A stretch of DNA of 64,000 nt, taken from assembly GCF_024171735.1 (NCBI RefSeq), contig NZ_JAMTCH010000005.1, forward strand, positions 372,001-436,000, in the 5' to 3' direction. How positions within the stretch are numbered: position 1 is the stretch's first letter; each line of letters begins with the position of its first letter. The position numbers and the translations under genes are program-made. This document shows, one piece after another, positions 7,267 to 16,827 of this stretch. This stretch comes from Prauserella alba. GTDB taxonomy: Bacteria > Actinomycetota > Actinomycetes > Mycobacteriales > Pseudonocardiaceae. Under the pieces are notes generated by a model, which saw only the letters and a list, made by a program, of their open reading frames with translations, did not search any database and was not told the DNA's origin.

Positions 7267-10067
7267 GCCGACGACTCCGTCCCTCGCGCCGGGCCGGGCG
7301 ACTCAGCCGCGTCGGGTCGGCAGTGCTCGCCGGGGTCGTGCTGCTCGGACTGCTGGCGGGGGTACCCGGAATGCTGATCGGCGGGGTGGGCTGGCCCCTG
7401 CCAGACCACGTGCCCAGCCTCAGCGAACTGCGCGCCGTGGTGACGACGCCGATGTCGACGGCATTCCTGCTCGATGCGCTGGCCTGCGCGGCCTGGGTGA
7501 TCTGGGCGGTGTTCGCCGTCGACGTCGCCGCGTGCGCCCGTGAGGCTGCACGCGGCACCCGTCGGCCGCCACGGGGACCGCTGCGGCGCGTGGCCGGAGT
7601 CCTCGTCGGAGCCCTGCTGGTGACCGTTCTCGGGCGCTCCGCTCTGGCCATGCCGGCCAGCCCGGGCCTACCTGCCGCGACAGCTGGGCCGAGTACGCCC
7701 GCAGCCACCGCACCGTTCATGACCGAGCAGCCCCGCCACACACCGGCCGACACGCGCACCGGTGGACTGGAGCGGGTGCGGCCCCCGTCCGAGGGCGTAC
7801 ACGACTCGCTGTGGCGGATCGCCCAGCGACGCCTCGGCGACGGTGACCGCTGGCCCGAAATCTGGGCGCTCAACCGCGGCAGCACACAGCCCGGACCGCG
7901 CGTGTTGACCGACCCGAACCTCATCCACCCCGGAGACCTTCTGCGCCTACCGGCCGACCACACCACCCCGACACGCGACACCCCGACAGACACTGCCGTC
8001 CCACCGACGCAGCCCGCACCGCCCACCACGCCATCACCGCCCGCGACTGCCACACCCACACCCGCGCCGACGCCGGACGGGGCAGCCGACGCAACGGAGG
8101 AGGGCGATCCTTCCTCCGGGGTGGTCATGTGGGGCGGCGAGGCACTGGTCGGGCTGGGGCTGGCGGCGGCGGTCAGCGCCCTGCTGCTGCGCGCGCGACG
8201 CCGCCGCCACGCCCGCTACCGTCCCGGCAGTCTCGAACGCGGCGACGACCCACCACAAGCCCCGGTGGTCTATCAGCTGCGCCTGGCCCATCTACACGCC
8301 CAGCACGACGACCCCGCACCCGTACTCGAACCCGTCCCCGACGACACCGACACCAGCGACACGCCCGTTGTCGACGCGCAGCACCCCGCGCCCGCGAACT
8401 CGGCAAATCCCCACACTGCGCGAGTACTGGCGGCGCCCGCACGCCACGTGGTCACCGACGACACCACCGCAGCCGCAGCCCCCGCGCTCCCGGTGGACGT
8501 ATCCATCGTCGGCACGGCAGGGGAGAGGTCCACCAGTACCCGGATCGCACTGGACCTGGCCTGCACCCACGGACTGGGCATGGTCGGACCCGGTGGCGAC
8601 TCCGCACTCCGCGCGCTGCTGCTCACCCTCCTGGCCCCGACTACAGGCAGCCCACCCGCGCCGACGGTCCTGATACCGGACGGCGACCTGACCCGTCTGC
8701 TCGGCACCACCACCTCGCCCGAGGACGTTCCCGAACCGCTCACGGTCGTAGCCGACCTCGACACCGCGCTGTCCACACTGGAATCAACCACCGACCACGA
8801 CACCAGGCCGACCGTTGTGGTCGCCTCGCCGCCAGTTCAGACCGCCGGCCAGGCACGGCTTCAACATCTCCTGGACAACCACGCCTCCCGCGGGGTCACG
8901 GCGCTCCTGCTCGGCCCATGGCGGCCCGGGGTGACCGCCTACGTCACACCGAGCGGCACCATCTCGGCCACCGGCCCCGGCCTCGGCCAGCCCTTGCGCG
9001 GCACCCGCGCCCTCCGACTGCCGCCCGCCGACGCCCGTGACCTCCTCACGTTCCTCGCCCGCACCCACCCGCCTCGAGGAAGCGACCGGACCGCAGAAGC
9101 AGAAGACGAGATCTCGCCGCACCTCACCATGACCGCGTCGGCAGCGGAGGGCCGCGGCGAGTTGGAAATCACCGCGCACCCCACCTCAGCAGCCCAGCCG
9201 CCGCACCCCGAACCCGACGCACCGCGCCCGCCCGCCACGAGCCAGGGCGAGCCAGCCGGGCCGGATGCGACGCCGCTGCGGTTCACGGTGCTGGGCAGCC
9301 CCGCCCTGCACTGGCGACCCCACCCCGAAGGCGCGGAGGAGGACCTCACCGGCCGGTTGAGCACACGGCCGCTGGAAGTCCTGACCTATCTTGCAGTGCA
9401 TCCCGACGGAGTCTCGCGCGACCGTCTCGTCGATGCCCTCTGGCCCGAGACCCCGCCCCGCAACCCGGCCAGTGCGATCCGCACCGTCCTGGCCCGGCTC
9501 CGCCGAACCCTGTCCGAGGCCGCTGGCGCTGCCGCAACGAACCTGATCCTGGCTGAACGCGGTCACTACCGTCTCAACTTCGCCCTGGTTACCGTCGACT
9601 ACCGGGACTTTGCCGCCGCCGTGGCCCGCCGCCGCTACGCCACCACTCCTGACGAACGCACCGCCGCGACCGAGGCGATCGTGACCGGCTACACCGGAAC
9701 GCTGGCAGACGGGCTGGACGCCGAATGGCTCGTCCCCATCCGCGAAGCCACTCGCCGCGACGCGCTCGACGCCGTCGCGGCACTGGCCCGCGCCCGCGTT
9801 GCTGACGACCCATCATCCACATTAGACCTTCTGGAAACCGCCCGAAGTTTCGATCCACACAACGAACTTCTGTACCGCGACATCATGCGCCTGCAACACA
9901 CCCTCGGACGCCACACGGCGATCGCCGGGACCCTCACCCTGCTCCGGACCCACCTGGCCGACCTCGACACCACCCCCACCGCGGACACGGTGGAACTAGC
10001 CCATCGTCTCCAGCAGCAGCACACGGGAATCCCCACCCGCGAAACGACCGCCGATCGCCATTCCTGA
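7263..10067 (+). CDS. Membrane protein with LysM and BTAD (SARP-like) domains
   Basis: A 934-residue protein. Hydrophobic segments lie at about 16-40, 65-85 and 108-128; a LysM-like domain follows (SLWRIAQRRLGDGDRWPEIWALN...LIHPGDLLRLP, about 177-225); then a Thr/Pro-rich linker, a further membrane helix (about 285-302), a poorly conserved ATPase-less region, a winged-helix OmpR-type segment (LEVLTYLAVHPDGVSRDRLVDALWP, about 705-730) and a BTAD-type helical-repeat domain to the end. This combination recurs at the end of actinobacterial Tad loci. It may link cell-wall binding to gene control, but the topology (winged helix on the cytoplasmic side) is inferred. Confidence 0.78.
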   Translation: MSRRLRPSRRAGRLSRVGSAVLAGVVLLGLLAGVPGMLIGGVGWPLPDHVPSLSELRAVVTTPMSTAFLLDALACAAWVIWAVFAVDVAACAREAARGTRRPPRGPLRRVAGVLVGALLVTVLGRSALAMPASPGLPAATAGPSTPAATAPFMTEQPRHTPADTRTGGLERVRPPSEGVHDSLWRIAQRRLGDGDRWPEIWALNRGSTQPGPRVLTDPNLIHPGDLLRLPADHTTPTRDTPTDTAVPPTQPAPPTTPSPPATATPTPAPTPDGAADATEEGDPSSGVVMWGGEALVGLGLAAAVSALLLRARRRRHARYRPGSLERGDDPPQAPVVYQLRLAHLHAQHDDPAPVLEPVPDDTDTSDTPVVDAQHPAPANSANPHTARVLAAPARHVVTDDTTAAAAPALPVDVSIVGTAGERSTSTRIALDLACTHGLGMVGPGGDSALRALLLTLLAPTTGSPPAPTVLIPDGDLTRLLGTTTSPEDVPEPLTVVADLDTALSTLESTTDHDTRPTVVVASPPVQTAGQARLQHLLDNHASRGVTALLLGPWRPGVTAYVTPSGTISATGPGLGQPLRGTRALRLPPADARDLLTFLARTHPPRGSDRTAEAEDEISPHLTMTASAAEGRGELEITAHPTSAAQPPHPEPDAPRPPATSQGEPAGPDATPLRFTVLGSPALHWRPHPEGAEEDLTGRLSTRPLEVLTYLAVHPDGVSRDRLVDALWPETPPRNPASAIRTVLARLRRTLSEAAGAAATNLILAERGHYRLNFALVTVDYRDFAAAVARRRYATTPDERTAATEAIVTGYTGTLADGLDAEWLVPIREATRRDALDAVAALARARVADDPSSTLDLLETARSFDPHNELLYRDIMRLQHTLGRHTAIAGTLTLLRTHLADLDTTPTADTVELAHRLQQQHTGIPTRETTADRHS

Positions 10068-10130
10068 CGTCATCGATGACCTAACTGCCAACTGGCGATA
10101 CCGCGCAGCGGCACAAAGCACGCGGTCTCA

Positions 10131-10142
10131 CACGTGGCTTCG
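10131..10142 (+). other. Candidate left attachment repeat (CACGTGGCTTCG)
   Basis: The 12-mer CACGTGGCTTCG occurs here, between the Tad locus and the nuclease operon, and again at 37986-37997, 28 bases after the integrase stop. Matching 12-mers are expected by chance somewhere in 64 kb, but both copies fall exactly at the two places where element ends would be expected. I read them as a possible attL/attR pair; no tRNA gene is present at either copy. A perfect palindrome GTCATCGATGAC also lies nearby at 10069-10080. Confidence 0.35.
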
Positions 10143-10153
10143 ACTAGATCGTG

Positions 10154-12250
10154 CTATCTGACACTCATGCCCGACGGTCTAGTCTTATTGCCCGGGATAT
10201 CCACCAGGATGAGGTGTCTCGGCGCGCTGTCCCCAGGCACGTTGAAGGTCGTTGCGTTGAACAGCGATGTGACGAGTGGAAGTGGGTCCCCCGCGGGAAA
10301 AGCCTTCAATCGCAACGCCACCAGGAATCCCAGACTGATGTCGGTTGCCTGATAGGTCACTGCCTGTTTCACGTACGCGAGCTTGTCCGAGAGGTCTTTC
10401 TTGGTGTGGTCCGCCTTCAGTTCCAGGTGTAGCGCGAACGTGCTGTACTTGACGCGAATGTCGACCCGACCACTCCCGATATGCGGAACTTCTAGCTCCA
10501 CGGCCTGGCCGAGTGCGCTCATCAAGTAGTCATAGAGGTCCTGGTGCAGGTCGTTCTCGTCGGCGTCGTCTCTGAACAGGTATGACTTGCGATCCGATTG
10601 AGCATTGACGCGGTCGGCCACGAACCGGATCATGAGCACGATCAGCTGGTCGGTTGCCTTCCGAGCCTCGCCGTTGTAATCACGGCACGTTACCAGGGCT
10701 GTGCGAAGTCGGTTGAGGATGTCTTCCTCGAGCAGGGTGATGTTCTGGGCGATCTGCTTGTTTTCGACCGCCCGCACGATCCTCTGAATCGCTTCGGGTT
10801 CGAGGTTTGCAAGCCTCTCAGCGTACGGCGTCTCAGCGCCGACAATCTGCTCAAGTGCTCGCGGCAGCGACGCATAGGCCGTGCCGCCTTCGGCTTTTCC
10901 CGGCGGAGTACCTCGCCGCGCTGCTTCACGGGTGGAGCTAAGCAGTTGTCTGGCGGTGTCGAGATCGACAGCCGTTGACGACTCATCATCCCGAGTGGTG
11001 TTGGCCCGTTCCATCAGTTCGCGGGTATACTGCTCAAGGTTGGCAAGGAACCCTGCCTTCGATGCGAATCCAGCCTCGATCACGGGCTGCACCACGCCGC
11101 GAACTGCGTCGAAGTCTTCGTCACGCCGGACCACTAGAGCTGACCTGGACGCGAGGTAAATCTGCAGCATCCTGTCGATGACCTGCTCGGGCCGATAGAA
11201 GCTCTCCTGCGCGAACCTATCACGGACCTCGCGAAGGTCCTCGGCAAGCGCGACCCAGGCCGCAAGCGTCTGCGTCTTCATGTCCAAATACCAGTGGTCC
11301 AGGTCGCTGGAGGTGATGTTGAATTCTGCGGCTCGAGCCACGATCGTCTCGACCGTGCCAGCATCCGGAATCGCCGACTCAAGCGCCGGGAGTGGCTGAT
11401 CTTCTGCTGAGACGAGCTTCGCGATAATGTCCAAGACCCCGGCGAGGACCTCGGCATCCTCGCGTTCATAGGTTTTGGCAGCGATGGCGAGATAGTCGCA
11501 TGAGGTTTTCAGGTGGTCGGCCATGGCTGCCGGCGTAGGTGCGCGCAGCGCGGTCACAAGTTCGATGTTTGCGAGCACCCAACTTGCATCAGACTCAACC
11601 GCAGCGGTGTCCGCCTCGGGGGCCGGCGTCCCGGACGGTGGCGTCAGCCCCGCCTGCACCTTCACGACATGGGCGAACTCGGCTGCTGCCGGCCAGTAGT
11701 CGACCGCCGTGCCGACCGATCGGATGACGGCCTTCGCGAGCCGCGGCGGGACCGGCGTCGTGCATCCCTGCAGGAACGCTAGGAGCGCGAAGGGTGTCTT
11801 GTGGTTCTCGCCGACCCGAAGTTGAGTGAGGCTCTCGAGCGCGTCGGCTGTGCGAGAAACGTCAGCTTCGCTCGGGCTGCCGATCTGTGCGAACCTCTCG
11901 ACTAGTGTCTGAAGCTTCTCTGCGAGGTAGACACCTTGGGCTGCGACAGTGGAGGCGGATGCCACGAGCATCGAGACACAGTCGCCGAAACCGGCGGGGC
12001 TGTGAACCTCCAGGGTCGCGTCAACCACTGCGCGGATCGCAGCGGCGGCCTCCGGGTCGGCCGGGTCGGCGTCACGCACCACCAACGCGATGAAAGGGAC
12101 GATCGCGGGGTCGCGAGCCAGGTCTGCGACCTGGCTCGCGATGTACTCCCATCCGCCGAGTTCAGTGATCGCCGTGGGGCCAGGCTGTCCGCTGGTGGCC
12201 TGGAGAAGCTTGCGGAACTCAGTGCCGAGTGGCGATCTCGCAGCATTCAC
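10154..12250 (-). CDS. PD-(D/E)xK nuclease-like effector of a three-gene ABC-ATPase system
   Basis: A 698-residue protein, third gene of a minus-strand trio. The first 500 residues are helical and unrecognised. The C-terminal 150 residues look like a restriction-endonuclease fold: GRVDIRV (D about 597) and LHLELKAD (E 610, K 612) give the D-x12-E-x-K spacing of the PD-(D/E)xK superfamily, followed by a helix with AYVKQAVTYQ. I place the start at GTG 12250 because GGAAGGAG lies 5 bases upstream; an ATG at 12265 would sit on that ribosome site. It follows the ATPase gene after 64 bases. Likely the DNA-cutting effector; the target is unknown. Codon third positions are less GC-biased than in the Tad genes, which suggests transfer. 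Confidence 0.65.
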   Translation of the reverse strand: MNAARSPLGTEFRKLLQATSGQPGPTAITELGGWEYIASQVADLARDPAIVPFIALVVRDADPADPEAAAAIRAVVDATLEVHSPAGFGDCVSMLVASASTVAAQGVYLAEKLQTLVERFAQIGSPSEADVSRTADALESLTQLRVGENHKTPFALLAFLQGCTTPVPPRLAKAVIRSVGTAVDYWPAAAEFAHVVKVQAGLTPPSGTPAPEADTAAVESDASWVLANIELVTALRAPTPAAMADHLKTSCDYLAIAAKTYEREDAEVLAGVLDIIAKLVSAEDQPLPALESAIPDAGTVETIVARAAEFNITSSDLDHWYLDMKTQTLAAWVALAEDLREVRDRFAQESFYRPEQVIDRMLQIYLASRSALVVRRDEDFDAVRGVVQPVIEAGFASKAGFLANLEQYTRELMERANTTRDDESSTAVDLDTARQLLSSTREAARRGTPPGKAEGGTAYASLPRALEQIVGAETPYAERLANLEPEAIQRIVRAVENKQIAQNITLLEEDILNRLRTALVTCRDYNGEARKATDQLIVLMIRFVADRVNAQSDRKSYLFRDDADENDLHQDLYDYLMSALGQAVELEVPHIGSGRVDIRVKYSTFALHLELKADHTKKDLSDKLAYVKQAVTYQATDISLGFLVALRLKAFPAGDPLPLVTSLFNATTFNVPGDSAPRHLILVDIPGNKTRPSGMSVR

Positions 12251-12314
12251 TCGGACTCCTTCCATCTACCTCTCACATGCGCACCGCACCACACTTCCGG
12301 TACGCAGTCGAGCA

Positions 12315-14366
12315 TCACCACACGTAGGCGTCGTCAACAGCGACCCGACGATTCTCCTCCGGCAACAGGTCCACCAACGGCCCGGCACTGCGGGTGGCAA
12401 CGAAGATCTGCATGTCCGCTTCGCTTGCCACCGCCTGTAGGGCTTCGACCATCGTCGCCAGGTCCGATTCCGGCACCTCCTCGGCAGCCGGCGAGTCCAA
12501 CACGAGCAGCCCAGGATGTCGGCCGACACCGGAGACGTATCCATGCTTGATGATAGCGATCGCGGTCGCGATCTTGACGCGCAGCTTTTCCCCAGCGGTC
12601 AACTTTGAGTAGGTCGCAGGCTGGCCACCCTTCGTCACATCGAGTTGCCCGTTACCGCGCAGTCGCACGTCACGCAGGGAGTCGGCTCCAAACGAGACGG
12701 CTAGGGTTTCGATGTCTGCTGAGATCCGGCGCAGTAGCGGCGTCTGCGCATCTTTAACCCACGCCAACACCACGTCGTTGGCTGTTTTGAGAACTGCACC
12801 CGCTTCCAGATCAGGCGGATCTTCGTGTGCGCTGACGGTTGGCTGTGCGAGTGCGTCTCGCGCACCTCGCGCCCGCGCGAGCTCTAACTCGACTGCGCGG
12901 CGTTCTTCGGCTGCTGCGAGCAATTCCGCACCGTGGCAATCTTCAGTTGTGGCCTGGTCGCGCTCGGCTACCTTCTCGTCGAGCTGGGACCGCAGGCTCT
13001 GGACAGACTGCTTGGCGGCCGCGAGCGCGGATTCCAGAGCATCGATACTGTCGACTGGGCTGGGCTCTTCGTCCTCGTCACTGCCGTCGGGGCCGTTGGC
13101 TTCCGTCTGTGATTCGGACCTCTGAACCTCGACATCGTAAACCTGCAGGTTTAGGTCTTTCATGCACAGGGAGCACTCGTGGTCGGTCTCTTCCGCGGCC
13201 TGTTGCTCTTCAGTGACAGGTGACGCGCATCGGGGACACACGGTTGGTTTCATCCGGTGGAAAAACTTGCTTAGTCGGGCATCCTCCAACAGCGTGTGTT
13301 GGCGGGCTTTAGCCGCGCGCAACTGCGCGTTGATCGTGTCGAGTGCTTCCGTTTCGGACAGCAAGCGTTGCTCGAGGCTGTACACCTCGCGCGCTAGCTC
13401 GGACACGCGGGCCGCGGACCCGAGCATCTGCGGCACGTCAGGAGTCTCTTCGGGCAGGGCCGCTAGTTTTGCGGCCAGATCATCGACCTGTTTCTGTGCC
13501 GAGGCATGGGCACCACGAACCGCATTTCCGACGGTGCTCGCCTCTTGCTGAACCGCCTCTTGGCGCGAAAGGAAGCCACGCAACGCAGTCGCCGAAGCGG
13601 CGACGGCCGGCGCCCAGTCGGTCCCGACGAACATCTGCAACATCCGAACACCGATCGCGGTTACGTTCCCCACCACAGGGTCCAGAGCGTTTGCCCGGAC
13701 GGCCAGGGCGCTGGAATACGCAGGCCAGGTGTGTCGTATCTCCCGGTCGTTCGCCCACACCGGGATCTGCTCAAGCCGCATTCGCGTCATCATCACCGCT
13801 CCGATGACCCCCTCGAACTGTTCGGGTCCGTCGAACGTCCCGAGCTCGTGAGAGTGCCCGCCAGGATGAACGTTCCAGATCGCACCGGTCGGGTGGCCAT
13901 CCCTCGTCTGGAACTGTACTCGAATGCTCTCCGATCCGACCTGCCAGTCCACTTCGACACCTTTGATCCAGTGTTCGACGTCGGATTGGAAGTTCGAAGC
14001 TCGACCCGTCAGCGCCCACATGAGCACGTTCAGCACCGTCGACTTGCCTCGCAGGTTCTTCCCGCTCCCGATTCCGTTCACACCGGGTTGCGGCGACCAA
14101 TCGAAGTCGAACGGCACCTGAACGAGCGAGTTGCGCCCTTCACTGTCGGTTCGAGGTTCCGCTGTTTGGGCCGTTTGATGCGTCTGTGACAGCTCTTTGG
14201 TTCCCCAAAAGTGGATACGTTTCACTCTGAGAGGGACCGGCACCGCCCTCGTCGCGGATGTCGGCACCTTGTGGTCGCGCAGAATCGCCTCGATCTCGTC
14301 AGCCGAGAGTTGAAGATCATCTTTCTTGGCCATCTTCTTGAAAACTGCGTCTGATAACGCGCTCAC
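12315..14366 (-). CDS. Rad50/SMC-like ABC ATPase with zinc knuckle (ABC three-component type)
   Basis: A 683-residue ABC-class ATPase. P-loop GKNLRGKST (residues 102-110), a coiled-coil region (about 270-360 and 440-510) interrupted by a zinc-binding knuckle CPRC (377-380) and CSLC (398-401), the ABC signature TAGEKLRVKIA (590-600) and Walker B LLVLDSP (620-626) followed by acidic residues. The order head-coil-Zn-coil-head is that of Rad50/SbcC, but the coils are short, as in the ATPases of ABC three-component and Lamassu-like defence systems. GTG start overlaps the stop of the upstream gene (GTGA). It probably senses DNA ends or unusual DNA and licenses the nuclease encoded next. Confidence 0.75.
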   Translation of the reverse strand: MSALSDAVFKKMAKKDDLQLSADEIEAILRDHKVPTSATRAVPVPLRVKRIHFWGTKELSQTHQTAQTAEPRTDSEGRNSLVQVPFDFDWSPQPGVNGIGSGKNLRGKSTVLNVLMWALTGRASNFQSDVEHWIKGVEVDWQVGSESIRVQFQTRDGHPTGAIWNVHPGGHSHELGTFDGPEQFEGVIGAVMMTRMRLEQIPVWANDREIRHTWPAYSSALAVRANALDPVVGNVTAIGVRMLQMFVGTDWAPAVAASATALRGFLSRQEAVQQEASTVGNAVRGAHASAQKQVDDLAAKLAALPEETPDVPQMLGSAARVSELAREVYSLEQRLLSETEALDTINAQLRAAKARQHTLLEDARLSKFFHRMKPTVCPRCASPVTEEQQAAEETDHECSLCMKDLNLQVYDVEVQRSESQTEANGPDGSDEDEEPSPVDSIDALESALAAAKQSVQSLRSQLDEKVAERDQATTEDCHGAELLAAAEERRAVELELARARGARDALAQPTVSAHEDPPDLEAGAVLKTANDVVLAWVKDAQTPLLRRISADIETLAVSFGADSLRDVRLRGNGQLDVTKGGQPATYSKLTAGEKLRVKIATAIAIIKHGYVSGVGRHPGLLVLDSPAAEEVPESDLATMVEALQAVASEADMQIFVATRSAGPLVDLLPEENRRVAVDDAYVW

Positions 14367-15067
14367 GATTCGCTCGCACCCCCGTCGTGCTCGTCCTGTG
14401 TTGTTGCCGCCGCCGCGAGAGCTGCGAGTCGTGTTCGTACGCGATCGGTGATCGGTCCAATGCGCGTTCCCAACTCAGTCTGCGCGTATGTCGCCTGCTC
14501 GTACTGCCGCTTCTTCAAATCACCACCGCGGTCATCGCCAGCGACCAGATGAACCAGAAACGCCTGATCGGTGTACCAACTCAGTACCGGGTCCGTGGTG
14601 ATCTCGGCGACTGCGTCCGCCCCGGGCGGCGTCAGGTAGAACTGGCTGCGGTGTCGTTTCCGGCCAGGCTCGCCCGCACGCCTCACGGTGGCGAGACCGT
14701 AGACCTCAAGTAGTGAGAACGCGTCGTCCAGCGGCTCGTAGGCCCCGAAGAACCATCGAGGCATCGGATACCAGCGTAGGTCCGGCTCCGGGTCATCCAG
14801 TAGATCGCGTGCGTGCTGAAGATATGATGGGTCCAGGCCGCATTCGACCCGCGCGATGAGTTGGTCCGCGAGGTAGTCCGGATTGCGCATCCAGAAGTCC
14901 ATCGCTTGGAGGCGAAGCTCGCTGCGTACGACCTTGATGGTGTCAGGAGGGTCGAGGTCGGTGACCGCTTCTCCACACCTGTCGAGTAGGGCCAGCAGCC
15001 GGATGGCATGTTGGGTGCGGGTGGCGGAGGGCCGTGCGAAGCTCGCGTCGGCGCCGTTGGTCGTCAT
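14363..15067 (-). CDS. Middle-component-like protein of the three-gene system
   Basis: A 234-residue helical protein, first gene of the trio. The N-terminal 90 residues are helical (TQHAIRLLALLDRCGE...DFWMRNPDYLADQLI); the middle has a possible winged-helix segment (DAFSLLEVYGLATVRRAGEP...QFYLTPPGADAVAE, about 125-170); the C-terminus is disordered. No enzymatic motif is seen. Position and size fit the small middle component that bridges ATPase and effector in ABC three-component systems, or LmuC in Lamassu. That is inference from gene order. It starts ATG 15067 with TAGGGGC upstream and ends inside the ATPase start. The 1.2-kb upstream region would hold its promoter. Confidence 0.55.
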   Translation of the reverse strand: MTTNGADASFARPSATRTQHAIRLLALLDRCGEAVTDLDPPDTIKVVRSELRLQAMDFWMRNPDYLADQLIARVECGLDPSYLQHARDLLDDPEPDLRWYPMPRWFFGAYEPLDDAFSLLEVYGLATVRRAGEPGRKRHRSQFYLTPPGADAVAEITTDPVLSWYTDQAFLVHLVAGDDRGGDLKKRQYEQATYAQTELGTRIGPITDRVRTRLAALAAAATTQDEHDGGASES

Positions 15068-16251
15068 GAGCCCCTACCGGACTTCATTGGTCATGAGACA
15101 CTCGTAGCGCGTCGAACTGGCCGTCGAGCGTAGCCAACACGAGTACTTCCTGGTCTCAATGAGCCGATCATTGCTAGTCACGTCACCCCCCATAGGCTTC
15201 CCGCACAACTGTGCACGGAAACCGGGGTTTGATCATCCTCCAAATGGGTTAAACAGGTCGGTGATCCAAACCGATCGCCGTGTTCAATGCGCGCTTCTGC
15301 TCGCGTGACCGGATGTGCGCTCCGTCTGGCCCGGGTATCTACCGTCCAGTTTGCCGCCGAATGCATATCCGATGCTGTGTGATAAGCGCATCGACGTAGT
15401 GAATGTCGAGTCGCCGGAATCGACACCGACGCCGTCACTCGCTATCGCTACAAAGAGACTCGTGTGAACCGTCGCGCCCGGCCGGCGGCCGATGCTAGCG
15501 TCACGACACATCACCCCGCCCCGGATGACGTCGACAACGACCGTCGCGGGCGGGTCTGGCTATTTGCGAAAACCGTGACCACATCATTCCGTCCTCGGGC
15601 ATGCTGTCCGAGATATGCCGCACCATCTCACCCAGGTGCCACCGGCCCCGCGCCGTGTCTGAACCCGCCGTCGCGCGCGTCGGGCAGCGCACCCCACCGA
15701 CACCGTGGACGAAACTCGCGCCGCTGCACGTGCCTGTGCACCTGCCACTGCACCCGCCGTCGCGCAATCCGTCTAAAGCGGAACCCCTTACGGTCACTAT
15801 CGTCCCAGCTCAGGGCGTTTCACGGGGGTTCCAGCGGTGTCCCCGACTCGCTTGGGAACAAGCAGGTCAGCACATCAGGCCGGGCAGGGACACGAGGCAG
15901 GTCTACGTGGGGGTCGTCGGGGATCCCAAGCGTGTTACCCCTGTCTCACCGTTCGTCCGTTCTTCTTCTACCTTATTCCTTATTCTCTATTTCTCCGGGT
16001 ATTACTATTGCCGCCCTTTCGTCGTTCAGTGTGACGAAAAATGGCGTCGGTGATCGAATCCGCATTAGTGGAATGTTTAATGTCGCAACCGGTAAACGTG
16101 AACGAAATTCCTTGAAAGTGACCCCGGAAAACCGTTGCGGGGCGCGCGATTTCGGGTTATGTTTGTTGTGTCACCAGGAAAACCGGAAGCTGTGCCGAAT
16201 TGTCCGGCCGCACGGTTTAACCATCACCCGAAACCGCGAACGGGGAACGCT
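15068..16251. other. 1.2-kb intergenic region with AT-rich segment
   Basis: No convincing gene is seen on either strand between the nuclease operon (minus) and the MoxR/vWA cassette (plus); open frames here have poor codon bias and no start sites. The part at about 15950-16200 is strikingly A+T-rich for this DNA (runs such as CCTTATTCCTTATTCTC) and holds similar short sequences GGTAAACG, GGAAAACCG and GGAAAACCGG at about 16090-16190. It must contain divergent promoters; a replication or transfer origin of the element is also possible, but nothing shows that directly. Confidence 0.5.
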
Positions 16252-16404
16252 ATGTGTTATGCCGACATCACCACCCACGCCGACGGCACCGCCACCGCAT
16301 TGTGTTACTGCGGGTGGACCGAACAACACGCCAGCGCCGACGCGGCCGATGCAGCGGCCGCCGCCCACCAGTACGCCGCCGAATTCGACGCCGCCGACCA
16401 CTGA
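16252..16404 (+). CDS. Small Cys-containing hypothetical protein
   Basis: A 50-residue reading frame, MCYADITTHADGTATAL... followed by CYCGWTEQ, then an alanine-rich acidic helix. ATG 16252 is preceded by CGGGGAA with 5 bases spacing and the gene is followed after 34 bases by another start in the same direction. The CxCGW pattern with three cysteines could bind a metal. It is too short to place in a family. It opens the plus-strand cassette that leads to the MoxR and vWA genes. Confidence 0.45.
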   Translation: MCYADITTHADGTATALCYCGWTEQHASADAADAAAAAHQYAAEFDAADH

Positions 16405-16438
16405 CCCACTCACGCACCGACCGGAAGGGCCCCACGCC

Positions 16439-16765
16439 ATGAACCACACCCCCGCCCGGGACCCGCACGCGTTGCGCCGCGTGGACCCCACCGCCGACCC
16501 GGCCCCGCTGCCGGACATCGTGACGCGCCGATTCACTGCCCACGGGTGCACCGTCACCGCCGTGATGATCGATCCGGCCGATGCGCAACAACTGTTGTAC
16601 GGGGCGGTGACGCGGCCGGACGGTCGATTGGTCGGAACGTATTACCCGGCCGACCGGGTGCGTGGTGATCACTGGCGCGTGGTGACCGCCGACGGCGCCC
16701 ACTACCACGCCACCAGCGAACACCACGCCGTGGAAGCGCTCACCACCGAACTTGCCGCCGACTAG
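16439..16765 (+). CDS. Hypothetical protein, 108 aa
   Basis: A soluble 108-residue protein with no family I recognise. It has an alternating strand pattern (VTRRFTAHGCTVTAVMID...LLYGAVTRPDGRLVGTYYP) that suggests a small beta-rich fold. ATG 16439 follows GGAAGGG with 9 bases spacing, a start context shared with several genes of this element. It lies 62 bases upstream of the MoxR-like ATPase gene in the same direction, so it is likely co-transcribed. Confidence 0.5.
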   Translation: MNHTPARDPHALRRVDPTADPAPLPDIVTRRFTAHGCTVTAVMIDPADAQQLLYGAVTRPDGRLVGTYYPADRVRGDHWRVVTADGAHYHATSEHHAVEALTTELAAD

Positions 16766-16827
16766 CCGCCCCCTTTTCCGTCACCGCTGGCCCACACCGC
16801 CCCGCCACTGGAAAGGACACCGCCGCC

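Noticed and set aside
15464-16438. Upstream extension of the 16439 gene through the A+T-rich region
   Set aside because: Composition and residue make-up change completely before ATG 16439, which has a good ribosome site.
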